A stretch of 24,761 nt of DNA from an uncultured bacterium. Lineage in GTDB: Bacteria; Actinomycetota; Coriobacteriia; Coriobacteriales; Coriobacteriaceae. Under the pieces are notes generated by a model that saw nothing but the letters and a program-made list of their open reading frames with translations, made no database searches and had not been told where the DNA came from. The DNA lies in the NCBI GenBank assembly GCA_905215835.1, contig CAJMRR010000007.1:1-24761 (forward strand), read 5' to 3'. Below, in pieces: positions 15,792-21,585 of this stretch (position 1 is its first letter; each line of letters opens with the position of its first letter). The position numbers were made by a program, and so were the translations under genes.

Positions 15792-15865
15792 TGGGATGTC
15801 GTCTAATGGCAGGACAGCGGATTCTGGTTCCGTCAATGGGGGTTCGACTCCCTCCATCCCAGCCA
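15792..15865 (+). tRNA. tRNA-Gln (anticodon CTG)
   Basis: The sequence folds as a tRNA: acceptor TGGGATG with CATCCCA, anticodon stem GCGGA/TCCGT around the 7-nt loop TTCTGGT (anticodon CTG), and a T arm with GGTTCGACTCC. G is the discriminator base and CCA is encoded. It reads CAG codons. It is separated from tRNA-Glu by 17 nt, so both are likely processed from one transcript. Confidence 0.93.
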
Positions 15866-15882
15866 TTGCATTTGCTACATAT

Positions 15883-15959
15883 GGCCCGTTCGTCTAGCGG
15901 TTTAGGACGCCGCCCTCTCAAGGCGGAGATCACCAGTTCGAATCTGGTACGGGCTACCA
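15883..15959 (+). tRNA. tRNA-Glu (anticodon CTC)
   Basis: Acceptor GGCCCGT pairs with ACGGGCT (one G-T). The anticodon stem CCGCC/GGCGG encloses the loop CTCTCAA with anticodon CTC. The T arm ACCAG-TTCGAAT-CTGGT is perfect, and CCA is encoded at the end. It reads GAG codons. A terminator hairpin follows within 15 nt. Confidence 0.95.
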
Positions 15960-15968
15960 AAATTGAAC

Positions 15969-15996
15969 GCCCGGGCCTCGTAAGAGACCCGGGTTT
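15969..15996 (+). terminator. Terminator after the tRNA pair
   Basis: CCCGGGCCTC and GAGACCCGGG pair around a short loop and are followed by TTTT. It lies directly after tRNA-Glu. Confidence 0.65.
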
Positions 15997-16053
15997 TGTG
16001 TATTGACCGTATATACGGCGCCTGCCGTGTTTCGCTCAGATCGAGGAGTAGCC

Positions 16054-16971
16054 ATGGATCTGCCCATCAGCTTGCAAGACATCACGTATGCCGAGAACTA
16101 TCTGGCGCAGGGCGACCTGGCTACGGCGACGCCGCTGCTGGAGCGTCTGGTGGAGCTCGCCGAGGAGTATATTGATGCTGAGTGCAAGACGGAGGAGAAG
16201 CGTCAATACTTTAGCTTCGATAGCAAGTTTGAGCGCTTGGCCTATCGCCGCGTGGAGAAGGATCCGCGCGAGCTCGTGCAGGTCGAGGTGCCGTTTGACC
16301 GCCTGTACTCTGACATGGCGTTTGCCTACATTCGCCAGCAGGATTATGTAAGCGCTCGTAATGCCCTGATGCAGGCTGTGCGTTGGGACCCCATGAACTG
16401 CAACTATCGCTTGGATTTGGCCGAGCTGTTCCGTGCACTCGAGGACAAGCAGGAATGGGCATCGCTCTCGTTCTCGGTGCTGGAGCGTGCAAGCGATGGC
16501 AAGTGCGCCGCCCGCGCTTACGCCAATCTAGGTCAGTACTTCTTGGAGCCCGAGACCGAGAACGTTTCGGCTGCCGTGGGCTGCGCGCGTCTGGCGCTGC
16601 GCCTGGCGCCCAACGATGCGCATACGACGCGCCTGCTCAACAAGATCCATACCACCTATCCGGATGCCGCTGATGAGAGCGACGACCACGTGATGGGTGA
16701 ATTGGCCCTGCAAGGCGTGCCGACCTCGCCTTCGGCCGAGATTGCCATCTGCCTGATTATGTGCGCGACCGATGCTGCAAGCGACGGCGACAAGCAGGAG
16801 GCGACGCGCCTGACGGTACGTGCTCGCGACTTGGTGGGCGAGGAGGCCTGCGCGGCGATTATCAAACTGGTGCGCGAGAGCGATGCCGAGCTCAATGCCG
16901 AGCGCAAGGCAAAGCGCGAGACTGCGGGCTCAAACGCCGACGGCGCCAAGGAGGCCGGCGATGCCCAGTAA
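16054..16971 (+). CDS. TPR-like helical repeat protein, function unknown
   Basis: This 305-residue soluble protein is mostly helical and acidic. Degenerate tetratricopeptide-like units can be seen at about 8-38 (ITYAENYLAQGDLATATPLLERL), 95-130 (YSDMAFAYIRQQDYVSARNALMQAVRWDP), 135-165 and 170-210 (ARAYANLGQYFLEPETENVSAA, CARLALRLAPNDAHTTRLL). The C-terminal 35 residues are charged and low in complexity (ESDAELNAERKAKRE). TPR proteins act as scaffolds, but the sequence gives no partner. The ATG at 16054 has GAGGAG 5 nt upstream. The stop codon overlaps the smpB start by 11 nt, so the two genes are co-translated; a link to trans-translation is possible but is inference from position only. Confidence 0.8.
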   Translation: MDLPISLQDITYAENYLAQGDLATATPLLERLVELAEEYIDAECKTEEKRQYFSFDSKFERLAYRRVEKDPRELVQVEVPFDRLYSDMAFAYIRQQDYVSARNALMQAVRWDPMNCNYRLDLAELFRALEDKQEWASLSFSVLERASDGKCAARAYANLGQYFLEPETENVSAAVGCARLALRLAPNDAHTTRLLNKIHTTYPDAADESDDHVMGELALQGVPTSPSAEIAICLIMCATDAASDGDKQEATRLTVRARDLVGEEACAAIIKLVRESDAELNAERKAKRETAGSNADGAKEAGDAQ

Positions 16972-17431
16972 GCGCGAGCGCAAACTCATTTCCAAGAATC
17001 GCTCGGCACATCACGAGTACTTTATCGATGAGACATTTGAGTGCGGTATTGAACTGAGTGGCACCGAGGTCAAGTCGATTCGCGAGCGCGCCTGCCAGAT
17101 CACCGATACCTTCGCGCTGATCCGCGGCGGGGAGTGCTGGCTCGTCGGCCTGCATATCCACCCTTATAGCCATGGTGGCGTGTGGAATCGCGATCCCGAC
17201 CGTCGGCGCCGTCTGCTGCTGCACCGCAAGGAGATCGACTTTCTTGACGGCAAACTTCGCAACCGTGGTTATGCGCTGGTTCCGTTGGAACTCTACTTTA
17301 ATACCGACGGCCGCGTAAAGCTGCTGCTGGGTCTGGGTCGCGGCAAGAAGCTCTACGACAAGCGCGAGGACATGGCCAAGCGTGATGTCCAACGCGAGAT
17401 CGACCGCGCCCTTAAGGAACGCAACCGCTAG
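16961..17431 (+). CDS. smpB: SsrA-binding protein SmpB
   Basis: SmpB binds tmRNA and brings it to stalled ribosomes, where the nascent chain is tagged and the ribosome freed. The 156-residue product has the complete family pattern: ISKNRSAHHEYFIDETFECGI, the core ELSGTEVKSIRERACQITDTF, GLHIHPYSHGGVWNRDPDRRRRLLLHRKEI, and the basic C-terminal tail KKLYDKREDMAKRDVQREID that folds into the mRNA channel. ATG 16961 is used, with GGAGGCCGGCG upstream inside the TPR-like gene. The ssrA gene, often next to smpB, is not visible in the sequence downstream. The homologous repeat at 17444 begins 12 nt after the stop. Confidence 0.96.
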   Translation: MPSKRERKLISKNRSAHHEYFIDETFECGIELSGTEVKSIRERACQITDTFALIRGGECWLVGLHIHPYSHGGVWNRDPDRRRRLLLHRKEIDFLDGKLRNRGYALVPLELYFNTDGRVKLLLGLGRGKKLYDKREDMAKRDVQREIDRALKERNR

Positions 17432-17443
17432 GCACTCTGTATA

Positions 17444-17510
17444 AGTTGCGGTGGAATACGGACTGTTTTGCCTATTTGAGGGGCTATTCAGTCCCCATTT
17501 CACCGCAACT
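17444..17510. repeat. Inverted repeat, 21-bp arms, copy 2 of the dispersed family
   Basis: The left arm (17444-17464, AGTTGCGGTGGAATA onward) and right arm (17490-17510) pair with three or four mismatches. The centre has the same GACTGTTTTGCC and GGCT blocks as the copy at 3525-3590. Both copies lie shortly after a gene stop codon. Confidence 0.75.
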
Positions 17511-17552
17511 GCGGGCGTCTCATCTTTCTTACTGTTCTGACACATATGTCTC

Positions 17553-17586
17553 AAAGGCGGCGTCCGTTATGGGTGCCGCCTTTTTT
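17553..17586 (+). terminator. Intrinsic terminator after smpB
   Basis: AAAGGCGGC and GCCGCCTTT form a 9-bp stem with a 13-nt loop, ending in a run of T (17581-17586). It probably ends the smpB transcript, since the next gene begins 52 nt later with its own ribosome binding site. Confidence 0.8.
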
Positions 17587-17637
17587 GTGGGTACATACAT
17601 TCATGAGGTTCCAACTCGAGCTAGGGGAGTGATCGTT

Positions 17638-18141
17638 ATGGACAAAACTGCGTTCTTTACCATGCCGAGCGGTCTGTACGTGGTGAGCGCTGCGGCAGAC
17701 GGGTTGCGCGCCGGCTGCGTCATCAACACTGCGGTGCAGGTGACGTCCATGCCGCCGCGTATTTCGGTTGCCGTGAACAAGGAAAATGTCACGTCCGGCG
17801 TAATCGCATCGGCTAAGGCCTTTGCGCTGACCGTGATCGATCGGACGGCCGATATGCTCTATATCGGCAACTTTGGCTTCCGTACCAGCAGCGACTATGA
17901 CAAATTTGCTAAGTACGAGACGCGCGAGACCGCACTGGGCATGCCCTATGTTCCCGAGCATGCGGCGGCCTTGTTTAGTTGCCGTTTGATTGATACCGTG
18001 GATGTGGGCACGCATCTACTGTTTATCGGCGAGGTCGAGGATGCCGAGCGCCTGAGCGACGACACGCCGCTCACCTACGATTACTACCATAAGGTCCTGA
18101 AGGGCAAGACGCCTCCGAAGGCGTCCTCGTATCAAGGCTAG
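17638..18141 (+). CDS. Flavin reductase-like, FMN-binding protein
   Basis: This 167-residue protein belongs to the flavin reductase-like (split-barrel, FMN-binding) family, which includes flavoredoxin and the N-terminal part of high-molecular-weight rubredoxins. Visible features are TMPSGLYVVSAAADGLRAGCVINTAVQVTSMPPRISVAVNKEN at 8-51, which forms the FMN-binding barrel with the usual N-T-A/S..Q pattern; FALTVIDRTADMLYIGNFGFRTSSDYDKF; and HLLFIGEVEDAERL near the end, followed by YYHKVLKGKTPPKA, a family-typical tail. The ATG at 17638 has AGGGGAG about 9 nt upstream. A rubredoxin gene follows 89 nt later, which suggests an electron-transfer pair, for example in oxygen or NO stress. That role is inferred. 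Confidence 0.88.
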   Translation: MDKTAFFTMPSGLYVVSAAADGLRAGCVINTAVQVTSMPPRISVAVNKENVTSGVIASAKAFALTVIDRTADMLYIGNFGFRTSSDYDKFAKYETRETALGMPYVPEHAAALFSCRLIDTVDVGTHLLFIGEVEDAERLSDDTPLTYDYYHKVLKGKTPPKASSYQG

Positions 18142-18158
18142 AAATGTTTTAAAAATAC

Positions 18159-18186
18159 TTGCATTATATTATTGAGAATCTATACT
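18159..18186 (+). promoter_or_regulatory. Probable promoter of the rubredoxin gene
   Basis: TTGCAT at 18159-18164 and TATACT at 18181-18186 are separated by 16 nt in an AT-rich stretch that stands out from the GC-rich surroundings. The rubredoxin start codon is 45 nt downstream. The spacer contains TATTGAGAATC, loosely like metal-regulator boxes. Confidence 0.5.
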
Positions 18187-18230
18187 AATAGATGAAGTAC
18201 ATCACCAGTCGCGTTCGAGAGGAGAACATC

Positions 18231-18374
18231 ATGGCTGAGGAGAAGAAGACGTATAAGTTCGTGTGCATCGTTTGTGGCTACGAGGTTGAGGTCGATACGC
18301 CCGAGCTGCCCGAGGACTACGTGTGCCCGGTGTGCGGCGTCGGTCCCGATCAGTTTGAGCTCGTCGAGGAGTAG
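18231..18374 (+). CDS. Minimal rubredoxin
   Basis: This 47-residue protein has two iron-binding CxxC knuckles, FVCIVCGYEVE (about 9-19) and DYVCPVCGVGPDQFE (about 28-42), which together hold a single iron for one-electron transfer. It is shorter than usual rubredoxins (about 52 residues): the loop with the conserved GDPDNGIxPGT segment is missing, so the spacing resembles the rubredoxin-like domain at the end of rubrerythrins. AGGAG lies 6 nt before ATG 18231. It follows the flavin reductase-like gene and is likely its redox partner, although a promoter of its own is visible. Confidence 0.9.
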   Translation: MAEEKKTYKFVCIVCGYEVEVDTPELPEDYVCPVCGVGPDQFELVEE

Positions 18375-18414
18375 CTCGTCGGCACACGGCTTGTAGCAAC
18401 ACATAGCTCTGTCC

Positions 18415-18450
18415 AAGGGCCCCGGTCGAATTCTCGGCCGGGGCCCTTTT
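18415..18450 (+). terminator. Intrinsic terminator after the rubredoxin gene
   Basis: AAGGGCCCCGG and CCGGGGCCCTT form a perfect 11-bp stem with a 12-nt loop, followed by a T run. It closes the flavin reductase/rubredoxin unit. Confidence 0.85.
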
Positions 18451-18518
18451 CCTCCGCCCCCAAGGGATCACTGTTGCTGTTGGCCGATCCTGTCTGTTGT
18501 GAGTTCGGCCGACCTTTT

Positions 18519-18735
18519 GTCTCAATCTGTAACATCTAACGGCTCAAAACGGGTCTTCCTGTTACAGATCGAGACAAACCAAAACCGTCCGGAAGAAGAT
18601 CTCAATCTGTAACATCTAACGTTGGAAATTGGGTCCACTTGTTGCAGATTGAGACAAACGGAGCTGTCCCTCGGAATGATCTCGATCTGTAACATCTAGA
18701 CATCAAAAGCGGGTCTTCCTGTTACAGATCGAGAC
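18519..18735. repeat. Array A: three hairpin units with exact 80-nt period
   Basis: Each unit has a left arm like GTCTCAATCTGTAAC, a 27-nt centre and a right arm like GTTACAGATCGAGAC, then a 25-nt spacer. The left-arm motif CTCRATCTGT begins at 18521, 18601 and 18681, exactly 80 bases apart. Centres are similar in layout (ATCTA at the start, AAA in the middle, then GGGTC) but not identical. The sixth arm position changes between A-T and G-C pairs among units, so pairing is largely preserved. The array lies between the rubredoxin terminator and the end of mntH; nothing else is visible in 18451-18518 or 18736-18762. Confidence 0.9.
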
Positions 18736-18762
18736 GTTTGCCTGGGTAGGTGCCCCGTCCCA

Positions 18763-20031
18763 TTACATCCCTGTCAACAACACGACATCGAGAATCGTCA
18801 CGATGGCGCCAATCCCTACAAGCAGCGCGTTGAGCGGGCGCGAGTTGGCGTATTTGCCCATGACGCGGGGTGAACTGGTGAGCCGTATGAGCACAAAGAC
18901 CGTAATCGGCAGCTGAAGCGACAGCAGTGCCTGACTCCAGATGAGACCTTCAAAAGGATTTGGGACGACCAGGCACGCCGTCACTGCGCCGACGAAACAG
19001 GCCGCCACTCCGATCGAGGAATGTCGGTCGTGGATGTCGTATTCCTCGTCGAACATGCCCGCAGTGATGGTTCCCGCCGCCATGCCCGCTGTCACGCTGC
19101 TCGATAGTCCCGCGAACAGCAGCGCTACCGCAAAGATGGTCGAGCTCGCCGGGCCCAAGATGGGGGAGAGCGTGGCCGCTGCGACGGCGAGGTCGTCTAC
19201 GACCATGCCATGCGCAAAGAAGGTCGTTGCGGCCAGGATGACCATGGCTGAGTTGATTGCCCAGCCCACGCCCATCGAAAAGAGCGTGTCGAAGAGCTCG
19301 TAGCGCAGACGCTCTTCGATAACCTGGTCGCCTTGGCCTTCGAAGTGCATGGATTGGATGACCTCGGAGTGCAGAAAAAGGTTGTGTGGCATTACGACCG
19401 CACCCAGGACACTCACGATAATCGCAGCAGAGCCAGTGGGCATACTAGGCGTGATCCAGCTTGCGGCGGCTTGCGGCCAGTCGACCTTGACTAGTGCAAG
19501 CTCGGCCAAAAACGAGAGTCCTACCACGCCTACGAAGGCGATGATCCAGCGTTCGGCATGCTTGTAGGAGTTCGTCATGAGCATCGCCATCGATACTGTC
19601 GCCACGATGACGCAGCCCGCGCGCACGGGCAGCCCAAAGAGCATTTGAAGGGCAATCGCGCCGCCCAGGACCTCGGCCATGGCGGTGGCGATGGTCGCGA
19701 GATAGGCGCTGGCGAGCACCGTGCGTCCCACGATGCGGGGGAGAAAGCGGGTCGTGGCCTCGGCAAGGCAGGCGCCCGTGGCGATACCCAGGTGCGCCGC
19801 GTTGTGCTGCAGCACGATGAGCATAATCGTGGACAGCGTGACGATCCACAGCAGCGCGTAGCCAAACTGCGAGCCCGCGGCCATATTGGAGGCCCAGTTG
19901 CCCGGGTCGATAAAGCCGACGGTCACGAGCAGCCCGGGGCCGATATGCCGCGCAATGTCTAGGCCTCCGTGACCACCGGTGCGTCGGGAGCCAAAGTGTT
20001 GTTTGAGATGGTTGAGCATGGTGTTGATCAT
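18763..20031 (-). CDS. mntH: Nramp-family divalent metal transporter (MntH-like)
   Basis: Nramp transporters take up Mn2+ (and often Fe2+) with protons. The product is 422 residues from ATG 20031, which has AGGA 7 nt upstream; an ATG five codons earlier (20046) lacks a ribosome binding site. About eleven hydrophobic segments are present. The metal-site motif in helix 1 is complete (GFIDPGNWASNMAAGS, D42 to N45) and the helix 6 motif is present (VVMPHNLFLHSEVI, with the metal-binding Met and the conserved His). The sequence GACLAEATTRFLPR and the helix-10 region with SSVTAGMAAGTI fit bacterial MntH. Downstream it runs into hairpin array A. It may be co-transcribed with gpmA, which is 75 nt upstream, although a GC-rich hairpin lies between them. 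Confidence 0.93.
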   Translation of the reverse strand: MINTMLNHLKQHFGSRRTGGHGGLDIARHIGPGLLVTVGFIDPGNWASNMAAGSQFGYALLWIVTLSTIMLIVLQHNAAHLGIATGACLAEATTRFLPRIVGRTVLASAYLATIATAMAEVLGGAIALQMLFGLPVRAGCVIVATVSMAMLMTNSYKHAERWIIAFVGVVGLSFLAELALVKVDWPQAAASWITPSMPTGSAAIIVSVLGAVVMPHNLFLHSEVIQSMHFEGQGDQVIEERLRYELFDTLFSMGVGWAINSAMVILAATTFFAHGMVVDDLAVAAATLSPILGPASSTIFAVALLFAGLSSSVTAGMAAGTITAGMFDEEYDIHDRHSSIGVAACFVGAVTACLVVPNPFEGLIWSQALLSLQLPITVFVLIRLTSSPRVMGKYANSRPLNALLVGIGAIVTILDVVLLTGM

Positions 20032-20052
20032 GGTCGGTTCCTGCATAGGGGC

Positions 20053-20091
20053 AGCGCGGCGCCGCGCTTAGGTTATGCGGCGCCGCGCGCT
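20053..20091. terminator. GC-rich hairpin between gpmA and mntH, possible terminator on the minus strand
   Basis: AGCGCGGCGCCGC and GCGGCGCCGCGC pair over 12 bp around an 11-nt loop. The arms are themselves palindromic. There is no T run on either side, so it may instead slow or process a gpmA-mntH transcript. Confidence 0.4.
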
Positions 20092-20106
20092 CGGTTTAGG
20101 TTGGGG

Positions 20107-20880
20107 CTACTTGTGCGCTTTGCCCTGGTTGGCCACGGCGTCGATCTTGGCGGCGATGGTCGCCGGGTCGCCGATGTAGCGCTTGTCGAGGATATTGAAA
20201 TCGGCATCGAAGGTGTAGACGAGCGGCACGCCGGTGGGGATGTTGACCTTGAGGATCTCCTCGGGCGTGAGGTGCTCAAACTTCATGACGAGTGAGCGCA
20301 GGGAGTTGCCGTGTGCGGCGATGAGTACGCGCTTGCCGGCGAGCATCTGGGGGCGAATCTCGTCCTCAAAATAGGGCCAGGCGCGGGCGATCGTGTCCTT
20401 GAGGCACTCGGTGTAGGGCAGCTGGTCGGGCGCGATGTCGCGGTATTGCTCCTGGGTGTGGGGGTCGCGCTCGTCGCCCGGCTCGAGCGCCGGTGGGCAG
20501 ACATCGAAGGAACGGCGCCAGATGAGCACCTGCTCGTCGCCGTGCTCCGCCGCGGCATCGGCCTTGTTGAGACCCTGCAACGCGCCATAGTGGCGCTCGT
20601 TGAGCTTCCAGGATTTGATGACGGGCAGCCACTCGCGATCCATCTGGCCGAGCACGATGTCGAGGGTGTGGATCGCGCGCTTGAGACGCGAAGTGTAGCA
20701 GACGTCAAAGTCGAAACCGGCTTCTTTGAGGGCGCGGCCGCCTGCCGCCGCCTCTTCGCGGCCCGTGTCGGTGAGCTCGACATCGGTCCAGCCGGTGAAC
20801 AGGTTGAGCTTGTTCCACTCGGACTCTCCGTGACGGATAAGGACAAGTTGCATTGTCTGTTGGTCTGTCTGGTGTGCCAT
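20107..20880 (-). CDS. gpmA: 2,3-bisphosphoglycerate-dependent phosphoglycerate mutase
   Basis: GpmA interconverts 3- and 2-phosphoglycerate in glycolysis through a phosphohistidine. The 257-residue product has the catalytic LIRHGESEWN (H17 phosphorylated), TGWTDVELTDTGREEA, YTSRLKRAIHT, the acid/base glutamate in LNERHYGALQGLNK (E96), and the second active-site histidine H190 in AAHGNSLRSL. The C-terminal NIPTGVPLVY and RYIGD are standard. ATG 20880 is used, because AAGGAGA lies 6 nt before it. An internal ATG at codon 10 would match the usual N-terminus more closely but has no ribosome binding site. It is transcribed away from array B and leads into mntH. Confidence 0.95.
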   Translation of the reverse strand: MAHQTDQQTMQLVLIRHGESEWNKLNLFTGWTDVELTDTGREEAAAGGRALKEAGFDFDVCYTSRLKRAIHTLDIVLGQMDREWLPVIKSWKLNERHYGALQGLNKADAAAEHGDEQVLIWRRSFDVCPPALEPGDERDPHTQEQYRDIAPDQLPYTECLKDTIARAWPYFEDEIRPQMLAGKRVLIAAHGNSLRSLVMKFEHLTPEEILKVNIPTGVPLVYTFDADFNILDKRYIGDPATIAAKIDAVANQGKAHK

Positions 20881-21018
20881 AGGGGTCTCCTTGATCTGGC
20901 ACGGTGTGCGTGCCGTTTGCTTGACGCCGCAAAGGATACCCGTTTTAGGCTCAAAAGTTAACCAAGACTAACAAAATTGTTGTATTTGAATGGGATGGTG
21001 AAAGGGGGCTGCCGAAAT

Positions 21019-21235
21019 GTCTCGATCTGTAACAACTAGGGATGGAAATTGGGCCTAGGTGTTACAGATCGAGACAGGAAGAAATGGTCCTATGGAATGT
21101 CTCGATCTGTAACAGTTTGCCGCCAAAACCGGCCCTTCGTGTTACAGATCGAGACAAACCAAAACCGTCCCGCAGAAAATCTCAATCTGTAACATCTAGG
21201 CGCCAAAATCGGTTCCTCCTGTTACAGATTGAGAT
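21019..21235. repeat. Array B: three hairpin units with exact 80-nt period
   Basis: These units have the same design as array A: arms GTCTCGATCTGTAAC and GTTACAGATCGAGAC, 27-nt centres and 25-nt spacers. The motif CTCRATCTGT starts at 21021, 21101 and 21181. The spacer after unit 2 begins AAACCAAAACCGTCC, the same as the spacer after unit 1 of array A, so the two arrays share ancestry. Unit 3 has A-T in place of G-C at the sixth arm position on both sides. The array lies upstream of gpmA, on the far side of the mntH-gpmA block from array A. Confidence 0.9.
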
Positions 21236-21585
21236 GTTTGAAGCGGTGAGCTTACAAGCCGAACTTGGGCGCCTTGTTGCCGCCCTTGAGGTCTGCGGTG
21301 TCGAGTCGCATCATGCAAAAGTCTGCGTGGCCCTCGTTTCCAGAATAATTCAAAGGGGTTGGATGCATATGTGCCGGCTGTCCCTGCACTAAAACGTGTG
21401 CGTCAGCCTCCAAAGATGTCAAATTTCGACGTGTTTGGAGGCTGATGTACGCGTTTGATAGCAAGACGTTGATGGGTTACGTGCGTTACGCGATTGTTTC
21501 GAAACGGGCGGGAAACACAACGATGCCCCGATGCTCCTACTATGCCTATTCAACTGACTGTCTAAATATCTAGGGGAGGATCGCG
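21236..21585 (+). other. 350-nt gene-free region upstream of gltB
   Basis: I see no convincing gene here. A short minus-strand frame near its start has no ribosome binding site or recognisable family. The region contains the hairpin at 21404-21444 and, close to gltB, the GGGGAGGA ribosome binding site at about 21573-21580. TACTAT near 21538 could be a -10 element, but no good -35 partner is visible. Confidence 0.5.
21404..21444 (+). promoter_or_regulatory. Hairpin in the gltB upstream region
   Basis: CAGCCTCCAAA and TTTGGAGGCTG form a perfect 11-bp stem. The 19-nt loop contains GTC and GAC that can add a small inner stem. It lies about 140 nt before the gltB start, has no U tract and may be a leader structure or a protein-binding dyad. 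Confidence 0.4.

Noticed and set aside
17432..17640. tmRNA (ssrA) next to smpB
   Set aside because: The space holds only the inverted repeat and a terminator. There is no tRNA-like acceptor or tag reading frame, and the interval is too short.
18519..18735. CRISPR array
   Set aside because: The units are whole hairpins with similar centres, there are only three, repeats are not identical and no cas genes are present. The variable parts are not unique spacers.
20032..20046. Upstream ATG (20046) as mntH start
   Set aside because: There is no ribosome binding site before it, while the ATG at 20031 has AGGA at a good distance. The difference is only five residues.
20945..20985. DtxR/MntR-like operator (GTTAACCAAGACTAAC) upstream of gpmA-mntH
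   Set aside because: Only the outer four bases are symmetric and it matches the known boxes poorly. Regulation of mntH by metal is expected, but this site does not support it.
21252..21464. 70-codon minus-strand frame upstream of gltB
   Set aside because: It has no ribosome binding site, no recognisable family and spans the hairpin at 21404-21444. Its last 20 codons look gene-like but are not enough to support a gene.
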